A stretch of 64,000 bases of DNA from Pseudomonadota bacterium (GCA_025356075.1 JANXUT010000068.1:269493-333492), one strand, 5' to 3'; counted from the stretch's first letter, positions 26,103 to 35,404 are shown. Made by a program: numbers and translations. Notes: generated by a model not told the origin, from the sequence alone.

Positions 26103-27167
26103 ATGCAGGCACACTGGGCCCGGATGCGCATCACCCTTCGGCCGCAAAACCGGGTTCTGGAGCTATCAGCCGGGCAGACCGTGCTCGAGGCGGCGCTCGC
26201 TGCCCACGTCAACCTGCCGCACAGTTGCAAGGGCGGCAACTGCGGCTCGTGTCGCGCGCGACTCGTCGAGGGACGCGTCCACTACCCGCGTGGTCGGCCG
26301 CTTGGCCTCACGGCGGAGGATGCCGCGGCAGGTTACGTGCTCCTCTGCCAGGCGGTGCCGGACGGCGACCTCATCGTCGAGGCGCGCGAGATAAGGCGCG
26401 TCACCGACGTCGAGATCAAGAGCCTGCCGTGCCGGGTCGAGCGCCTCGAGCCGATGGCGCCCGACGTGATGGCGGTGTTCCTGCGTCTGCCGGTCGTCGA
26501 GGACTTCAGGTTCCGCGCCGGCCAGTACCTCGACGTGATGCTGCCGGGCGGCCGGCGCCGCAGCTTCTCGATCGCATCCCCGCCACACGATGCGGGGCTC
26601 ATCGAGCTGCACGTGCGGCGCGTGACGGGCGGGGAGTTCACCGTGCAGGTGTTCGATTCGCTGAAGCCCGGTGCGCTCCTCAGGATCGAAGGTCCGATGG
26701 GCCAGTTCGTCTACCGCGATCCACCGCCGGACGAGGAGCCCGGGCCTGCGATCCTGATCGCTGGCGGCACGGGCTTCTCGCCCGCCAAGTCCATCATGCG
26801 GCACGTGCTCGAGACGGGCAGCCGGCGGCCACTCTTTCTATATTGGGGCGCGCGCCACGAGGTCGACCTGTACGAGGACGCGTGGGTGCGCGAGCGCGTC
26901 GCGCGCTTCCCGTCGTTTCGTTATGTGCCGGTGCTCTCGGCGCCGGCGGGCGGCGAGGCGGCGAAGTACCGCACCGGGCTCGTGCACGAGGCGGTGCTCG
27001 AGGACTTCGCGGAGCTCGGCAGCGCCGAGGTATACGCGGCCGGGCCACCGGCAATGATCGCGGCGCTGCGCGCCTCGCTCCCCGCGCGCGGCTTGCCGCC
27101 CGGCCAGCTCTACTTCGACTCGTTCGAATACGCGCCCGACGCGCTCGCGAAGCTGCCGAGGCAGTAG
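26103..27167 (+). CDS. 2Fe-2S ferredoxin/FAD/NAD(P)H reductase (CDP-6-deoxyglucoseen-reductase-like)
   Basis: 354 residues from ATG 26103; ATG 26124 (MRITLRPQ) is equally possible. The N-terminal plant-type ferredoxin domain binds 2Fe-2S through C42, C47, C50 and C82. An FAD domain follows with RSFSIASPP (Rx[YF]S-type), then an NAD domain with GGTGFSP and YFDSFEY. Similar proteins are annotated as CDP-6-deoxy-delta-3,4-glucoseen reductase or as the electron-transfer arm of oxygenases; sugar-nucleotide activity is unlikely without the other deoxysugar genes. It is convergent with hemY, five bases apart. Confidence 0.88.
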   Translation: MQAHWARMRITLRPQNRVLELSAGQTVLEAALAAHVNLPHSCKGGNCGSCRARLVEGRVHYPRGRPLGLTAEDAAAGYVLLCQAVPDGDLIVEAREIRRVTDVEIKSLPCRVERLEPMAPDVMAVFLRLPVVEDFRFRAGQYLDVMLPGGRRRSFSIASPPHDAGLIELHVRRVTGGEFTVQVFDSLKPGALLRIEGPMGQFVYRDPPPDEEPGPAILIAGGTGFSPAKSIMRHVLETGSRRPLFLYWGARHEVDLYEDAWVRERVARFPSFRYVPVLSAPAGGEAAKYRTGLVHEAVLEDFAELGSAEVYAAGPPAMIAALRASLPARGLPPGQLYFDSFEYAPDALAKLPRQ

Positions 27168-27172
27168 CGCGC

Positions 27173-28396
27173 TCAGCGCCGCGGCAGGCCGAAGCGGCGC
27201 TGGCGCACGCGCGGCAGGTCCGAGCGCTTGCCGGTGGCGAGCGCGATGCCGCTTCGCAGCAGCTGGAGCGCATGCTCGGGCTCGCCGAGCTCGGTCACGA
27301 GATCGGCGAGCAGCTGCGCGGTCTCGGCGCGCGGCCGGATCGACATGCTGGTCTCGAGGTAGCTGCGCGCCTTGCCGTAGAGCTCCGCGCGCAGGCAGAG
27401 CCGCGCGCAGGCGACGAGGAGCGCCGGATCCTCGCGGCGCGCGCGCAGCCAGCCCTCGGCGATGCGCAGCCGCTCAAGCGGCTCGCCGCCGCCGAGTTCG
27501 CCGAAGAGGAGCACCGCCGCCTCGTGCCAGTTCGCATCGAGGAGCTCGCGCAGCGCGACCGCGGCCTGCTCGGGCTGCTCGAAGCGCACCAGCCCGCGGG
27601 CGTAGGCGACGACGACGCCGGGGCGACGCCGCGCGGCGCGCGTGGCGTCGCCCCACACGGCATTGAGCGCGGTCAGCCCGCCCTTCTCGGTCGCGGCCTT
27701 CAGCATGTCGCCGTACAGCGTGTCCATGATCTCATCGACCGCCGATGCCGGAATGCCGCGCGCCGCGCGGAGCCTCGGCTCCAGCTGCTTGAGCAGATCG
27801 AACTCACCGCGCAGCCGGTAGACGCGCGCGAGCAGCAGGAGCGCGTGCGGGTTGAGCTCGCCCAGCCGGCCGAGCGAGGTGAGCGCCTCGAGCGCCGCGT
27901 CGGTGTTGCCGTCCTTGAGATTCATCTCGGCGACCGTGATCAGCACCGGCGCCGGGTCGTGACCTGCCGCCTCGCGCGCGAGCGAGAGCCACGCGTCGCG
28001 CCGATCGCGCCGCCCCTGCAGGTCGGCGGCACGGGCCGCGGCGAGGTAGTGGACCGCGGGCAGCGCGCCGTCGCGCGCCGCGCGCGCCAGCGTCACTTCC
28101 GCATCCCCCCAGCGGCCGCCGGCCATCTCGAGCAGCCCGCGGTTGAGGTCCTCGCGGGCGCGGCTCTGGCGCTTGGCTATCCGCCCCGCGCGCAGCCGCG
28201 CCGGCAGCCGCACCAGCCGCTGGATGCCGTGGAGCGCGAGCAGCGTCAGCAGCACGCAGAGCACGAGCGTCGGCACCGACATCTCGACCAGGTAGCCGCG
28301 AAAGCTGATCGCGACATAGCCGTTCTCGGGCAGGAGCGCATTGGCGAGCACCGTGCCGAGCACGAGCGCCAGGACGAGCAGGAGGCTCCGGCTCAT
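27173..28396 (-). CDS. hemY: HemY, TPR membrane protein of the heme operon
   Basis: 407 residues from ATG 28396, which overlaps the hemX stop (ATGA). Two N-terminal membrane helices (SLLLVLALVLGTVLANALL and VPTLVLCVLLTLLALHGI) are separated by the conserved loop GYVAISFRGYLVEMS. The rest is TPR-like helical repeats. The N-terminal HemY_N domain is diagnostic. It is always linked to hemCDX in gammaproteobacteria, with an unresolved role in heme synthesis; it is unrelated to the protoporphyrinogen oxidase also called HemY. Confidence 0.94.
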   Translation of the reverse strand: MSRSLLLVLALVLGTVLANALLPENGYVAISFRGYLVEMSVPTLVLCVLLTLLALHGIQRLVRLPARLRAGRIAKRQSRAREDLNRGLLEMAGGRWGDAEVTLARAARDGALPAVHYLAAARAADLQGRRDRRDAWLSLAREAAGHDPAPVLITVAEMNLKDGNTDAALEALTSLGRLGELNPHALLLLARVYRLRGEFDLLKQLEPRLRAARGIPASAVDEIMDTLYGDMLKAATEKGGLTALNAVWGDATRAARRRPGVVVAYARGLVRFEQPEQAAVALRELLDANWHEAAVLLFGELGGGEPLERLRIAEGWLRARREDPALLVACARLCLRAELYGKARSYLETSMSIRPRAETAQLLADLVTELGEPEHALQLLRSGIALATGKRSDLPRVRQRRFGLPRR

Positions 28397-29454
28397 TTGG
28401 CGACGCGCCGCAGCAGCTTGAGCGATCCGGACACGTCGGGGATGTCGGGGCTCACGCGGCTCGCGGCGAGCGCACCGAGCTCGGCGTCCGCCGCCTGGCC
28501 GCGTGCATCGTGTATGTCGAAGTAGCGCCTGAGCCAATCGCGCGAGTCGGCGATGTTGGCGGCGTAGTCGGCATCATCGCCCCGGAGCGCGGCCAGCCGC
28601 GCCGCGAACAGGAGCGTCTCGAGGTGGTGGCGACGCACGCCGATTTCCTCCATCGAGACGAGCTGCACGGCGGCATCGCTGACACGGCGGACGGTCACGA
28701 GGTCACCGAGGACCCTGAGCTGCTGCCAGGCGCGAGCGAGCCCCGGCGCCTGGGTCGGCTCATCGCCCGGCGGCACGTACTGGTTCTTGATCATGCCGAG
28801 CATCGGCAGGTCGCGCACTGTCGTGCCGATGAGGGCGAGGCGGGTGCCAAGCGCGGCGACGTCGGGCACGGGCACCGCGCGCAGCCGCGCGAGATCACGC
28901 TCGAGCTCGGCGCGGATTGCGAGCGTCGACGGATCGTTCAGCGTCGCGAGTCGCTCGGCTGCGGCTGCGAAGAGCCGTGCCGCGCCCGCGACGTCGCGCT
29001 CGAGGCTGAGCCGGTGGGATGCGAGCTCGACGAGGTGGGCGGCCTCGACCCGCGCGACCGCGCGCTGCGGCGCCTCGATGCGGCCCTCGATCGTGGCGAG
29101 GTGCTCGCCCTGCTGCTCGAGGCGTTCCGGCAGCGGCTCGAGGCGTCCGAGCGCCGCGCGGCTCGCCGCCGCCTCGCTCTCAAGCTGGCCGATCGCCGCG
29201 CGAATGACCTCGAGATCGCGGCCCGCCATCCGGTCGGCCGTGCGGTCGCGCTCGAGCGCCTGCTCGAAGCCGAGCTCGCGCCAGGCCAGCAGCGCCGTTG
29301 CGATGACGGCGATGACCGCGAGCAGGAGCGCGGTCGCGCCCTGCCACAGCGCTCGCACGATGCGACGCTGCTCGCCGCGGCGCCGGTCCGCGTGGCGTTG
29401 GTCGTCGGGCGGGCCGCCGGCGTCAGGCGGCAGGGTGTGGTCGGCGTCGGGCAT
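28393..29454 (-). CDS. hemX: HemX, uroporphyrinogen-III C-methyltransferase-like membrane protein
   Basis: 353 residues. A cytosolic proline-rich start is followed by a single membrane helix (TALLLAVIAVIATALLAW, about residues 40-58), then a long coiled-coil region (EALQAL-type heptads such as ERLEQQGEHLATIEGRI) and a C-terminal helical domain. Despite older names it lacks methyltransferase motifs. It sits between hemD and hemY with coupling to hemY, the standard gammaproteobacterial order. Probably an accessory of heme synthesis in the inner membrane. Confidence 0.92.
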   Translation of the reverse strand: MPDADHTLPPDAGGPPDDQRHADRRRGEQRRIVRALWQGATALLLAVIAVIATALLAWRELGFEQALERDRTADRMAGRDLEVIRAAIGQLESEAAASRAALGRLEPLPERLEQQGEHLATIEGRIEAPQRAVARVEAAHLVELASHRLSLERDVAGAARLFAAAAERLATLNDPSTLAIRAELERDLARLRAVPVPDVAALGTRLALIGTTVRDLPMLGMIKNQYVPPGDEPTQAPGLARAWQQLRVLGDLVTVRRVSDAAVQLVSMEEIGVRRHHLETLLFAARLAALRGDDADYAANIADSRDWLRRYFDIHDARGQAADAELGALAASRVSPDIPDVSGSLKLLRRVAK

Positions 29455-29474
29455 GGCAATCGCCGCGGGCGGCG

Positions 29475-30254
29475 TCAGGGGTCGCTAGTATGCCGCCGCC
29501 ATTTGAGCAGTGCATCCACGAGGCCCTGGTCATCGGGTTCGGCAGCGACGACGAATGGCCCGACGAGCCCGATCTGGCGTGCGGCCGCCGCAATGCGCGC
29601 GCCGCCCGCCAGGAGCGCCGTCTGCGCGAGCAGCTGGCGGCCCTCCGGGCTCAGGATCTCGTAGAGCGCGCGCAGCAGTTCAGGGCTCGTCGCCGTGACG
29701 ATGTCGATGAGCCCACGACGCCACTCCTCCTCGACCGCGGCCACCACGCCGGGTACGGGCCGGGCCTGGTGCCGCTCGTAGACCTCGATGTAGCTGACCT
29801 GCGCGCCCCGGGCGCGCAGCTCATCGGCCAGGAGCTCGCGTCCGCCGCCGCCGCGCACGATGAGGATCCGCTGGCCCTCGACGTGGCCGAGCTCCGTGCT
29901 CGCGAGCAGCGCCTCGCTGTCGAAACCCCGGGTCGGCACGAGCGCGACGCGAAAGCCCGCGTGGTTGAGCGCCGCCGCCGTCGCGGGGCCTACCGCCGCG
30001 AGCTTCAAGTCGCGCCGCTCCTCGAGCAGCGACACGCCAAAGCGCACCGCGTTCGCGCTCACGAACACGACCCAGTGAAACCGGTCGAGCGGCCCGAGCG
30101 AGGCGCGTTGCGCGGCGCGATCCTCGCGCGGCTTCAACTCGATCGCGGGCAGCCGGTAGACGCGCGCGCCGTAGTCGGCGAGGCGCCGTGCGAGGGGGCC
30201 CGCCTGCGGCTCCGGCCGCGTCACCAGGATCCCGAGTCCTTCGATCGAGGACAT
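29475..30254 (-). CDS. hemD: Uroporphyrinogen-III synthase HemD
   Basis: 259 residues, two alpha/beta domains. Recognisable segments are ILVTRPEPQAGPLARRL at the start, FVSANAVRFGVSLL, AAVGPATAAALNHAGF, RILIVRGGGGRELLADELRARGA and VTATSPELLRALYEIL. The family has low sequence conservation but these positions match. It closes hydroxymethylbilane to uroporphyrinogen III. It starts two bases after hemC. Confidence 0.95.
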   Translation of the reverse strand: MSSIEGLGILVTRPEPQAGPLARRLADYGARVYRLPAIELKPREDRAAQRASLGPLDRFHWVVFVSANAVRFGVSLLEERRDLKLAAVGPATAAALNHAGFRVALVPTRGFDSEALLASTELGHVEGQRILIVRGGGGRELLADELRARGAQVSYIEVYERHQARPVPGVVAAVEEEWRRGLIDIVTATSPELLRALYEILSPEGRQLLAQTALLAGGARIAAAARQIGLVGPFVVAAEPDDQGLVDALLKWRRHTSDP

Positions 30255-30256
30255 CG

Positions 30257-31183
30257 CTAGCCGTCGGCGTCCTGCAGCGTTGCAAGCAACGCCGCGGCAC
30301 CGGCCTCGAGCAGCTCCTCGGCGAGCCTGCGGCCGAGCTCGCTGGCCTCGGCCGCCCGCCCCTCGATGCGGCCTCGGTAGAGCTCGGTGCCGTCGGGCGC
30401 CCCGACGAGGCCGCGCAGCGAAAGGTCACCTCCCGTCAGCGTCGCGAACCCGGCGATTGGCGACTGGCAGCTGCCGCCAAGTCGTGCGGCGAAGGCCCGC
30501 TCCGCGGTCAGCGCGTGGCGGGTCGCCTCGTGCTCGAGCGGCGCGAGGAGCTTTGTGAGCGCCCGCTCCGCCCGGCACTCGATGCCGATGACCCCCTGGC
30601 CGACGGCCGGGAGCGAGAGCTCCGGTTCCAGGTACTCGGTGATCCTGGCGCCGAGCCCGAGCCGCAGGAGCCCCGCCGAGGCGAGGATGATCGCGTCGAA
30701 GTCCCCCCGCTCGGCGCGCTTCAGGCGCGTGTCGACGTTGCCCCTAAGCTCCTGAATCTCGAGATCGGGGCGCGCGGCCTTCAGGATCGAGCGGCGGCGG
30801 GGGCTCGAGGTGCCGATGCGCGCACCCGGGGGCAGCGCATCGAAGCGGGCGTGGCGCTGCGACACGAAGGCATCCCGCGGGTCCGCGCGCGGCAGCACCG
30901 CGCCGATCACGAATCCCTCCGGCAGCTCCGACGGCACGTCCTTCATCGAGTGCACGGCGATGTCGGCCTCGCCCGCGTCGATGGCGACCTCGAGCTCCTT
31001 GATGAAGAGACCCTTCCCGCCGACCTCGGCGAGGGGCCGGTCCAGGATCCGGTCGCCCTGGGTGACGATCGGCACGAGCGTCACGGCAAGGTCGGGGTGC
31101 GCCTTCCTCAAGGCCGCGGCGACATGCTCGGACTGCCAGAGGGCGAGGGCGCTGCGGCGGGTAGCGATGCGAAGCTGGTGCAT
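30257..31183 (-). CDS. hemC: Porphobilinogen deaminase HemC
   Basis: 308 residues from ATG 31183 (eight further in-frame codons upstream are unlikely). IATRRSALALWQ opens the chain; ELRGNVDTRLKR and LPAVGQGVIGIE are family blocks; the dipyrromethane-cofactor cysteine is C239 in RLGGSCQSPI. It polymerises four porphobilinogens to hydroxymethylbilane. It follows algR by 117 bases, so a separate promoter is possible, and is followed by hemD. Confidence 0.98.
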   Translation of the reverse strand: MHQLRIATRRSALALWQSEHVAAALRKAHPDLAVTLVPIVTQGDRILDRPLAEVGGKGLFIKELEVAIDAGEADIAVHSMKDVPSELPEGFVIGAVLPRADPRDAFVSQRHARFDALPPGARIGTSSPRRRSILKAARPDLEIQELRGNVDTRLKRAERGDFDAIILASAGLLRLGLGARITEYLEPELSLPAVGQGVIGIECRAERALTKLLAPLEHEATRHALTAERAFAARLGGSCQSPIAGFATLTGGDLSLRGLVGAPDGTELYRGRIEGRAAEASELGRRLAEELLEAGAAALLATLQDADG

Positions 31184-31300
31184 GGCCGCATTCTGCCACG
31201 CAGCCACCGGACCCTGCCGGGCGACCCGCTGGCGCCGATCCGTGCCGAATGGGCGGGCGCGCGGGCCGAATGGCTCCGAACGTGCCGCCTCGGCGGCCCC

Positions 31301-32053
31301 TCAGGACGGCTCGCCGAGCTTCAAGCGGCGCAACAGGTCGCCCGCGAGACGCCGGCTCACCTCGAGCTTCAGATCGCTGCCGCGCAGCCGAACGTGGTAG
31401 TGGCCCTCGGCGTCGCGTTCCACCGCCTCGATGTGCCGGACGGCGGCAAGGGCGCTTCGGTGCGCCCGGACGAACTCGGCGCCGAATTCCTCCTCGATCG
31501 AGCGCAGCGACTCCTCCACCAGATCGGCGCCGTGCAGGTGGTGCAGCGTCACGTACTTCTGGTCCGCGACGCAGGCCAGCACGTCGGCGAGCGGGATCAG
31601 CTTCAGCTGGTCGCGGGCACGCGTCGCGAAGTGGCTGCGCTTGGCAGTGAGCCCGAGCGGCGTCAGCGCCGGGCGCGTGAGGCGCCGCGCAGTCGCGAGC
31701 GCTGCCTCGAGCCTGTCGCGCCGGATGGGCTTCAGGAGGTAGCCGATCGCCTGGGCCTCGAACGCGGCGAGCGCGTACTCATCGTAGGCGGTCGTGAACA
31801 CGATCGCCGGCGGCGTCGGCACGAGCGCCAGGTGGCGGGCGGTCTCGAGGCCGTCCATGTCCGGCATGCGCACGTCGAGGAGCACCACGTCCGGATGCAG
31901 CGCCTGGCAGCGCTCGAGCGCCTCGCGCCCGGTCGCGGCCTCGCCGAGCACCCGGGCGCCCTCGATCTCCCCGACCAGGCGGGCCAGTCGCTCGCGCGCC
32001 GGCGCCTCGTCGTCGACGATGAGCACCGAGATCGACGCCTTCGTCTCGCTCAT
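31301..32053 (-). CDS. algR: LytTR response regulator AlgR
   Basis: 250 residues from ATG 32053. The receiver domain has the acidic pair VDDE (14-16), the phospho-acceptor D60 (VVLLDVRMPDMDG), Thr in FTTAYDEYA and Lys in LLKPIRRDRLEAAL. A LytTR DNA-binding domain occupies about 150-245 (VTLHHLHGADLVEESLRSIEEEF, FVRAHRSALAAVRHIEAVER). It overlaps the stop of the kinase-like partner algZ (ATGA) and precedes hemC, the same order as in Pseudomonas, where AlgR controls alginate, twitching and other surface traits. Confidence 0.92.
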   Translation of the reverse strand: MSETKASISVLIVDDEAPARERLARLVGEIEGARVLGEAATGREALERCQALHPDVVLLDVRMPDMDGLETARHLALVPTPPAIVFTTAYDEYALAAFEAQAIGYLLKPIRRDRLEAALATARRLTRPALTPLGLTAKRSHFATRARDQLKLIPLADVLACVADQKYVTLHHLHGADLVEESLRSIEEEFGAEFVRAHRSALAAVRHIEAVERDAEGHYHVRLRGSDLKLEVSRRLAGDLLRRLKLGEPS

Positions 32054-33138
32054 GAGCGCGCCTGCGGCGGCTTCGAGGGGAAGCGCAGGCATGCGATGAA
32101 CCGGTCGGGCAGTTCATCGGTCTCGAGCGAGGCGGTGCCTGAGTAGATGAGCGCGAGGCGCTCGCGCAGGTTCGCGAGCGCGATGCGGTTACCGGCGCGG
32201 TTGCCGCTCGTCATGACGGTCGCCGGCAGGGGATTCTCGATGCGGATCTCGGTGACGGCGCCGTCGCGCCGGGCGCTGATCGTGACGGTACCGCCGGTCG
32301 GCAGCCGCTCGATCCCGTGGTAGATCGCGTTCTCGAGGAGCGGCTGGATGAACATGCCCGGGACCGGCGCATCGACGGGCACGGCCTCAATCTGCCAGTC
32401 GACCTTGAGCCGCGCACCGAGCCTGAGCTGCTCGATCCGCTCGTAGGTCCGCGCGATCTCCTGCTCCTCCGCGAAGCTGACGACGTCGCGACTCTCGGAC
32501 AGGCTCGCGCGAAAGAGGTCGGCGAGGTCCTCGACCGCCCGCTCCGCGCGGCTCGGGTCCGAGCGGGTCAGCGCGGCGATCGTGTTCATGCTGTTGTAGA
32601 GGAAGTGCGGCCGGATCCGCGCCTGCAGCGCATCGATCCGCGCGCGTGCCTCGCCCTCGAGGTTCCGCCGCCACTGGTCGGTCACGTAGAAGTAGCGGAG
32701 CAGCAGGCCGCCGGCGATCAGGCTGATCGCGAGATTGCCGAGCACGAACGCTATCTCCCCGCTGCCCTGCGGACGCGCGCCGAAGCTCAAGTCGATGCCG
32801 CGGCTCGCGGCCCACCAGGCACCTTCCGAGACGAGGCCCGTCACGAGCACGAGCACGAGGAGCGCGACCGCCGAGCCGCGCGCGACGCCGAGCGCGCCGA
32901 GGGGCCCGCGGAGCCGGCAGAGCGCGCCCGCGCTCACGAGCCCGATCCAGAGGAGCACGAAGGACGTGCGCGCGAGATCCTCCCAGAACCGGCCGGTCAC
33001 GCCGATGCGCGCGGTCGCGAGCAGGAGCGCCACGAGCTCCGAGGTCAGCACGATGCCGAGCACCATGCGCGAGGCGCACAGGTCCGGCAGGTAGAACGAC
33101 GCCGCGGGCTCTTTCGATGCGACGGGGGAGACTGGCAT
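32050..33138 (-). CDS. algZ: Membrane sensor kinase-like protein AlgZ/FimS
   Basis: 362 residues. Four or more membrane helices (about 25-150) are followed by the LytS-type His-kinase domain, with H178 in RIRPHFLYNSMNTI and an N-box QPLLENAIYHG. The G-box positions of the ATPase read IENPLP and GNRIALANLRERL, degenerate in the way described for Pseudomonas AlgZ/FimS. It probably works with the overlapping algR gene, perhaps mainly as a phosphatase or weak kinase. The upstream dehydrogenase gene ends five bases before its ATG, so the operon starts further up. Confidence 0.9.
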   Translation of the reverse strand: MPVSPVASKEPAASFYLPDLCASRMVLGIVLTSELVALLLATARIGVTGRFWEDLARTSFVLLWIGLVSAGALCRLRGPLGALGVARGSAVALLVLVLVTGLVSEGAWWAASRGIDLSFGARPQGSGEIAFVLGNLAISLIAGGLLLRYFYVTDQWRRNLEGEARARIDALQARIRPHFLYNSMNTIAALTRSDPSRAERAVEDLADLFRASLSESRDVVSFAEEQEIARTYERIEQLRLGARLKVDWQIEAVPVDAPVPGMFIQPLLENAIYHGIERLPTGGTVTISARRDGAVTEIRIENPLPATVMTSGNRAGNRIALANLRERLALIYSGTASLETDELPDRFIACLRFPSKPPQARS

Positions 33139-33143
33139 CGGGC

Positions 33144-34025
33144 TCAGTCGGGAGCGCCGCCGCGGGCGAAGAGCGCGTCCTTCAGCCGGAATATCGTCGA
33201 GATGTCCTCATCGCCGTGACCGGCCGCCATCAGCCGCGCGTAGTGCACGAGCGTCATCTCGATGACCGGCAGGTGCACGCCGTGCACGGCGGCCATGTCG
33301 CGGCAGATCTTGAGGTCCTTGTCGTGCAGTCGAACCCGGAAACCCGCCGGAAAGCTGCCGCGCGCCATGAACGGGGCGCGGTTGACGAAATACCACGAGG
33401 AGCCGGCGCCCTTGCCGAGCGTCTCGATGACCTTCTCGAGCGGCAGTCCCTCGGCCTTCGCGAACGCCATCGCCTCCGACACCGCCTGGATGATGCCGGC
33501 GCACATGATCTGGTTGGTGGCCTTGGTCGCCTGGCCGAAGCCGGTCGGCCCTATCAGCGTGACCGTGCCACCCATCTTGGCGAGCACGGGCAGGGCGCGC
33601 TCGAAGGTGGCCTGCGTGCCGCCGCACATGATCGCGAGCGTCGCATTGCGCGCGCCCTCGACTCCGCCGCTGACCGGGCAGTCGAGGAACTCGGCGCCGA
33701 CCGTGCCCAAGCGCGCGGCGGCCGCGCGCGCCGTCGCCGCCGACACCGTCGAGCAGTCGACGACGACGAGGCCCGCGCTGACGCCCGGCAGCATCGCGTC
33801 GATGACGCCAAGCACATCCTCGTCCGCGGACACGCACAGGACGACGAGCTCGGACTCGCGCGCGAGCGCGGCGGGGTCTGCCGCGACGCGGGCGCCCGTT
33901 TCGGCGGCGAGAGCGGCGGCCTTCTCTGCGCTTCGGTTCCAGCAGCCGGTGAGGAGCCCGGCACGACTCAAGCTGCGGGCCATGTGCATGCCCATCGCGC
34001 CGAGCCCGATGAATCCCGTCTTCAA
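33144..34025 (-). CDS. 3-hydroxyisobutyrate dehydrogenase-like NAD(P)-dependent oxidoreductase
   Basis: 293 residues from a TTG at 34025 with GGAG six bases upstream. GFIGLGAMGMHMA is the beta-hydroxyacid dehydrogenase nucleotide motif; DCPVSGGVEGA is the substrate-binding block; the catalytic Lys is K168 in ATKATNQ (KxxN). This family covers 3-hydroxyisobutyrate, tartronate semialdehyde and glyoxylate reductases; no valine-degradation genes lie nearby, so the substrate stays open. It is the first gene of the run leading into algZ-algR-hem. Confidence 0.88.
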   Translation of the reverse strand: MKTGFIGLGAMGMHMARSLSRAGLLTGCWNRSAEKAAALAAETGARVAADPAALARESELVVLCVSADEDVLGVIDAMLPGVSAGLVVVDCSTVSAATARAAAARLGTVGAEFLDCPVSGGVEGARNATLAIMCGGTQATFERALPVLAKMGGTVTLIGPTGFGQATKATNQIMCAGIIQAVSEAMAFAKAEGLPLEKVIETLGKGAGSSWYFVNRAPFMARGSFPAGFRVRLHDKDLKICRDMAAVHGVHLPVIEMTLVHYARLMAAGHGDEDISTIFRLKDALFARGGAPD

Positions 34026-34254
34026 GAGTGCTCCGCTGTCAGGTGGCGCTTCGGACCCGCGCTGGGATGGTCGACCGTGCGGCGGCAGGCACGGGCCGCA
34101 GGCGAGCCATTATGCCAGCGGACGGCAGCCGGTGGAGGCGCGGGGCGGCCGGCCCTCGCGCGGGCGCCGCGAGCGGAGAAGCGTGGGGGGGGTGAGGAGG
34201 CGAGCGGCGCCGGCGGTCGCAAGCCACCGCCGTCGCGATCACTCGCCCGCGCGC

Positions 34255-34776
34255 TCAGTTGCCGGCGCAGGCCTCGTCGGCTTCACGCTTGGCGTTCAGC
34301 CGCTCGGTCTCAAGCTCCGCATCCGTCAGGTAGATGCGTTCCTTGTTCGGACCCTCGCGATAGAGGTGCCGGGAATTCACGTACGTCGTGTAGCGATCCT
34401 GCGCCGCCTTGCACTGCTCGGCGTGCGCGTTGGCGACGTCGTTGTCGACGGTCTCGCGCATCCGTGGGTTGGTGGCCGCGGGCGGGGGCGGCGCATTGCC
34501 GCGGGGCGCGGCGCCGCTCGCGGTGGAGGCGGTGCGCTGCTCGGGAGCTGCGGCATGCGGGTGCCCGGAGGGAGTGGACTCCATCGACAGGAGCTTGCCT
34601 TCGCTCGGCGGCGGGCGATCGCTGTAGTGGATGCGACCCTGCGGATCGACCCACTTGTAGACCTCCGTATCGGCCGAAGCCGACATCCAGGCGGTCGCCG
34701 CGAACGCGGCGAGGCCGCAGGCTACTGCCAGTCGCCGGGCAGTGCGTCGCGAGTCAGGAATCCGGGTCGCATCCAT
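34255..34776 (-). CDS. DUF4124 domain secreted protein
   Basis: 173 residues from ATG 34776 with GAGGA seven bases upstream. A signal peptide (LAVACGLAAFAATAWMSASA) is followed by the DUF4124 block EVYKWVDPQGRIHYSDRPP, a Pro/Ala-rich linker, and a charged helical tail rich in Asn/Asp/Glu. The family is exported and of unknown function. The 229 bases downstream, up to the dehydrogenase start, hold no gene that I can support and include a run of nine G at 34185-34193. Confidence 0.85.
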   Translation of the reverse strand: MDATRIPDSRRTARRLAVACGLAAFAATAWMSASADTEVYKWVDPQGRIHYSDRPPPSEGKLLSMESTPSGHPHAAAPEQRTASTASGAAPRGNAPPPPAATNPRMRETVDNDVANAHAEQCKAAQDRYTTYVNSRHLYREGPNKERIYLTDAELETERLNAKREADEACAGN

Positions 34777-34957
34777 TGTCGGGTCCTCGTTGCGGGTCAG
34801 GCGCCCACACACGTACCCACAGTGTGGCTCGCCCGGCCCTGGAAGCCTTTGAACTCCGTCACACTCGGGGCCAACGGACGGCATCCTCGCACGCCGGCCG
34901 GCCGGGTGTGAACCGGCGCCTCACTTAGGCCCGTGCGTGCGTCTCGGCGCGGGCTCG

Positions 34958-35404
34958 TCAAGCGGCTGCAGGGCGTTCTACTACGCGCGCCGAGAGCTCG
35001 CACGGCGCCTTCAGCGACTTGGTGATCAGGCAGATCTGCTCGGCCTTCTTGAGGAGCTGCTCGGCCTTGGCCGCATCGGTCCCGGGCGCGACGCCAAGGG
35101 TGGCAACGGTGCGAAAGCGGGTGAATTGGGCGGCGCCGTCCTGGCGATCGAGCACGCCCTCGACCTCGCACTCGAGCGTCAGCCATTCGAAGCGGCTCGC
35201 GCGGCTCACCGCGCGGAACGACAGCACGAAGCAGTCGGCGACCGCCGCCGTCAGCAGCGTCTCCGGGGACCAGGCGCCGCCCGGGCCGTCGAACTCGGGC
35301 GGCGGCGCGCTCGGAATGGATTCCAGCCCCTCCGCGGCGAGGATGACGGAGCCGGCGCCGGAGCCGGTCGCGCTCACTCGGTAGGTATGGGGATAGGGGT
35401 GCAT
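34958..35404 (-). CDS. OsmC family peroxide-reductase-like protein
   Basis: 148 residues from ATG 35404 with GAGGAG eight bases upstream. The redox cysteines are C58 (TAAVADCFVLSF) and C125 (AEQICLITKSL), in the usual OsmC/Ohr spacing. The first half holds the family start GPGGAWSPETLLTAAV. OsmC/Ohr proteins reduce organic or other peroxides with a reactive Cys pair; which branch this is cannot be fixed here. The ArsR-type repressor gene ends 28 bases upstream of its start, in the same direction. Confidence 0.88.
   Translation of the reverse strand: MHPYPHTYRVSATGSGAGSVILAAEGLESIPSAPPPEFDGPGGAWSPETLLTAAVADCFVLSFRAVSRASRFEWLTLECEVEGVLDRQDGAAQFTRFRTVATLGVAPGTDAAKAEQLLKKAEQICLITKSLKAPCELSARVVERPAAA

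Noticed and set aside
25514..28525. A very long plus-strand open frame of about 1000 codons
   Set aside because: It runs antisense to the epimerase-like gene and hemY and out of frame through the reductase gene. Its translation is Arg/Ala/His-rich with no domain, the usual effect of high GC content.
34185..34193. Run of nine G between the dehydrogenase and DUF4124 genes
   Set aside because: Lies in a non-coding stretch; no flanking repeats or phase-variable frame attached.
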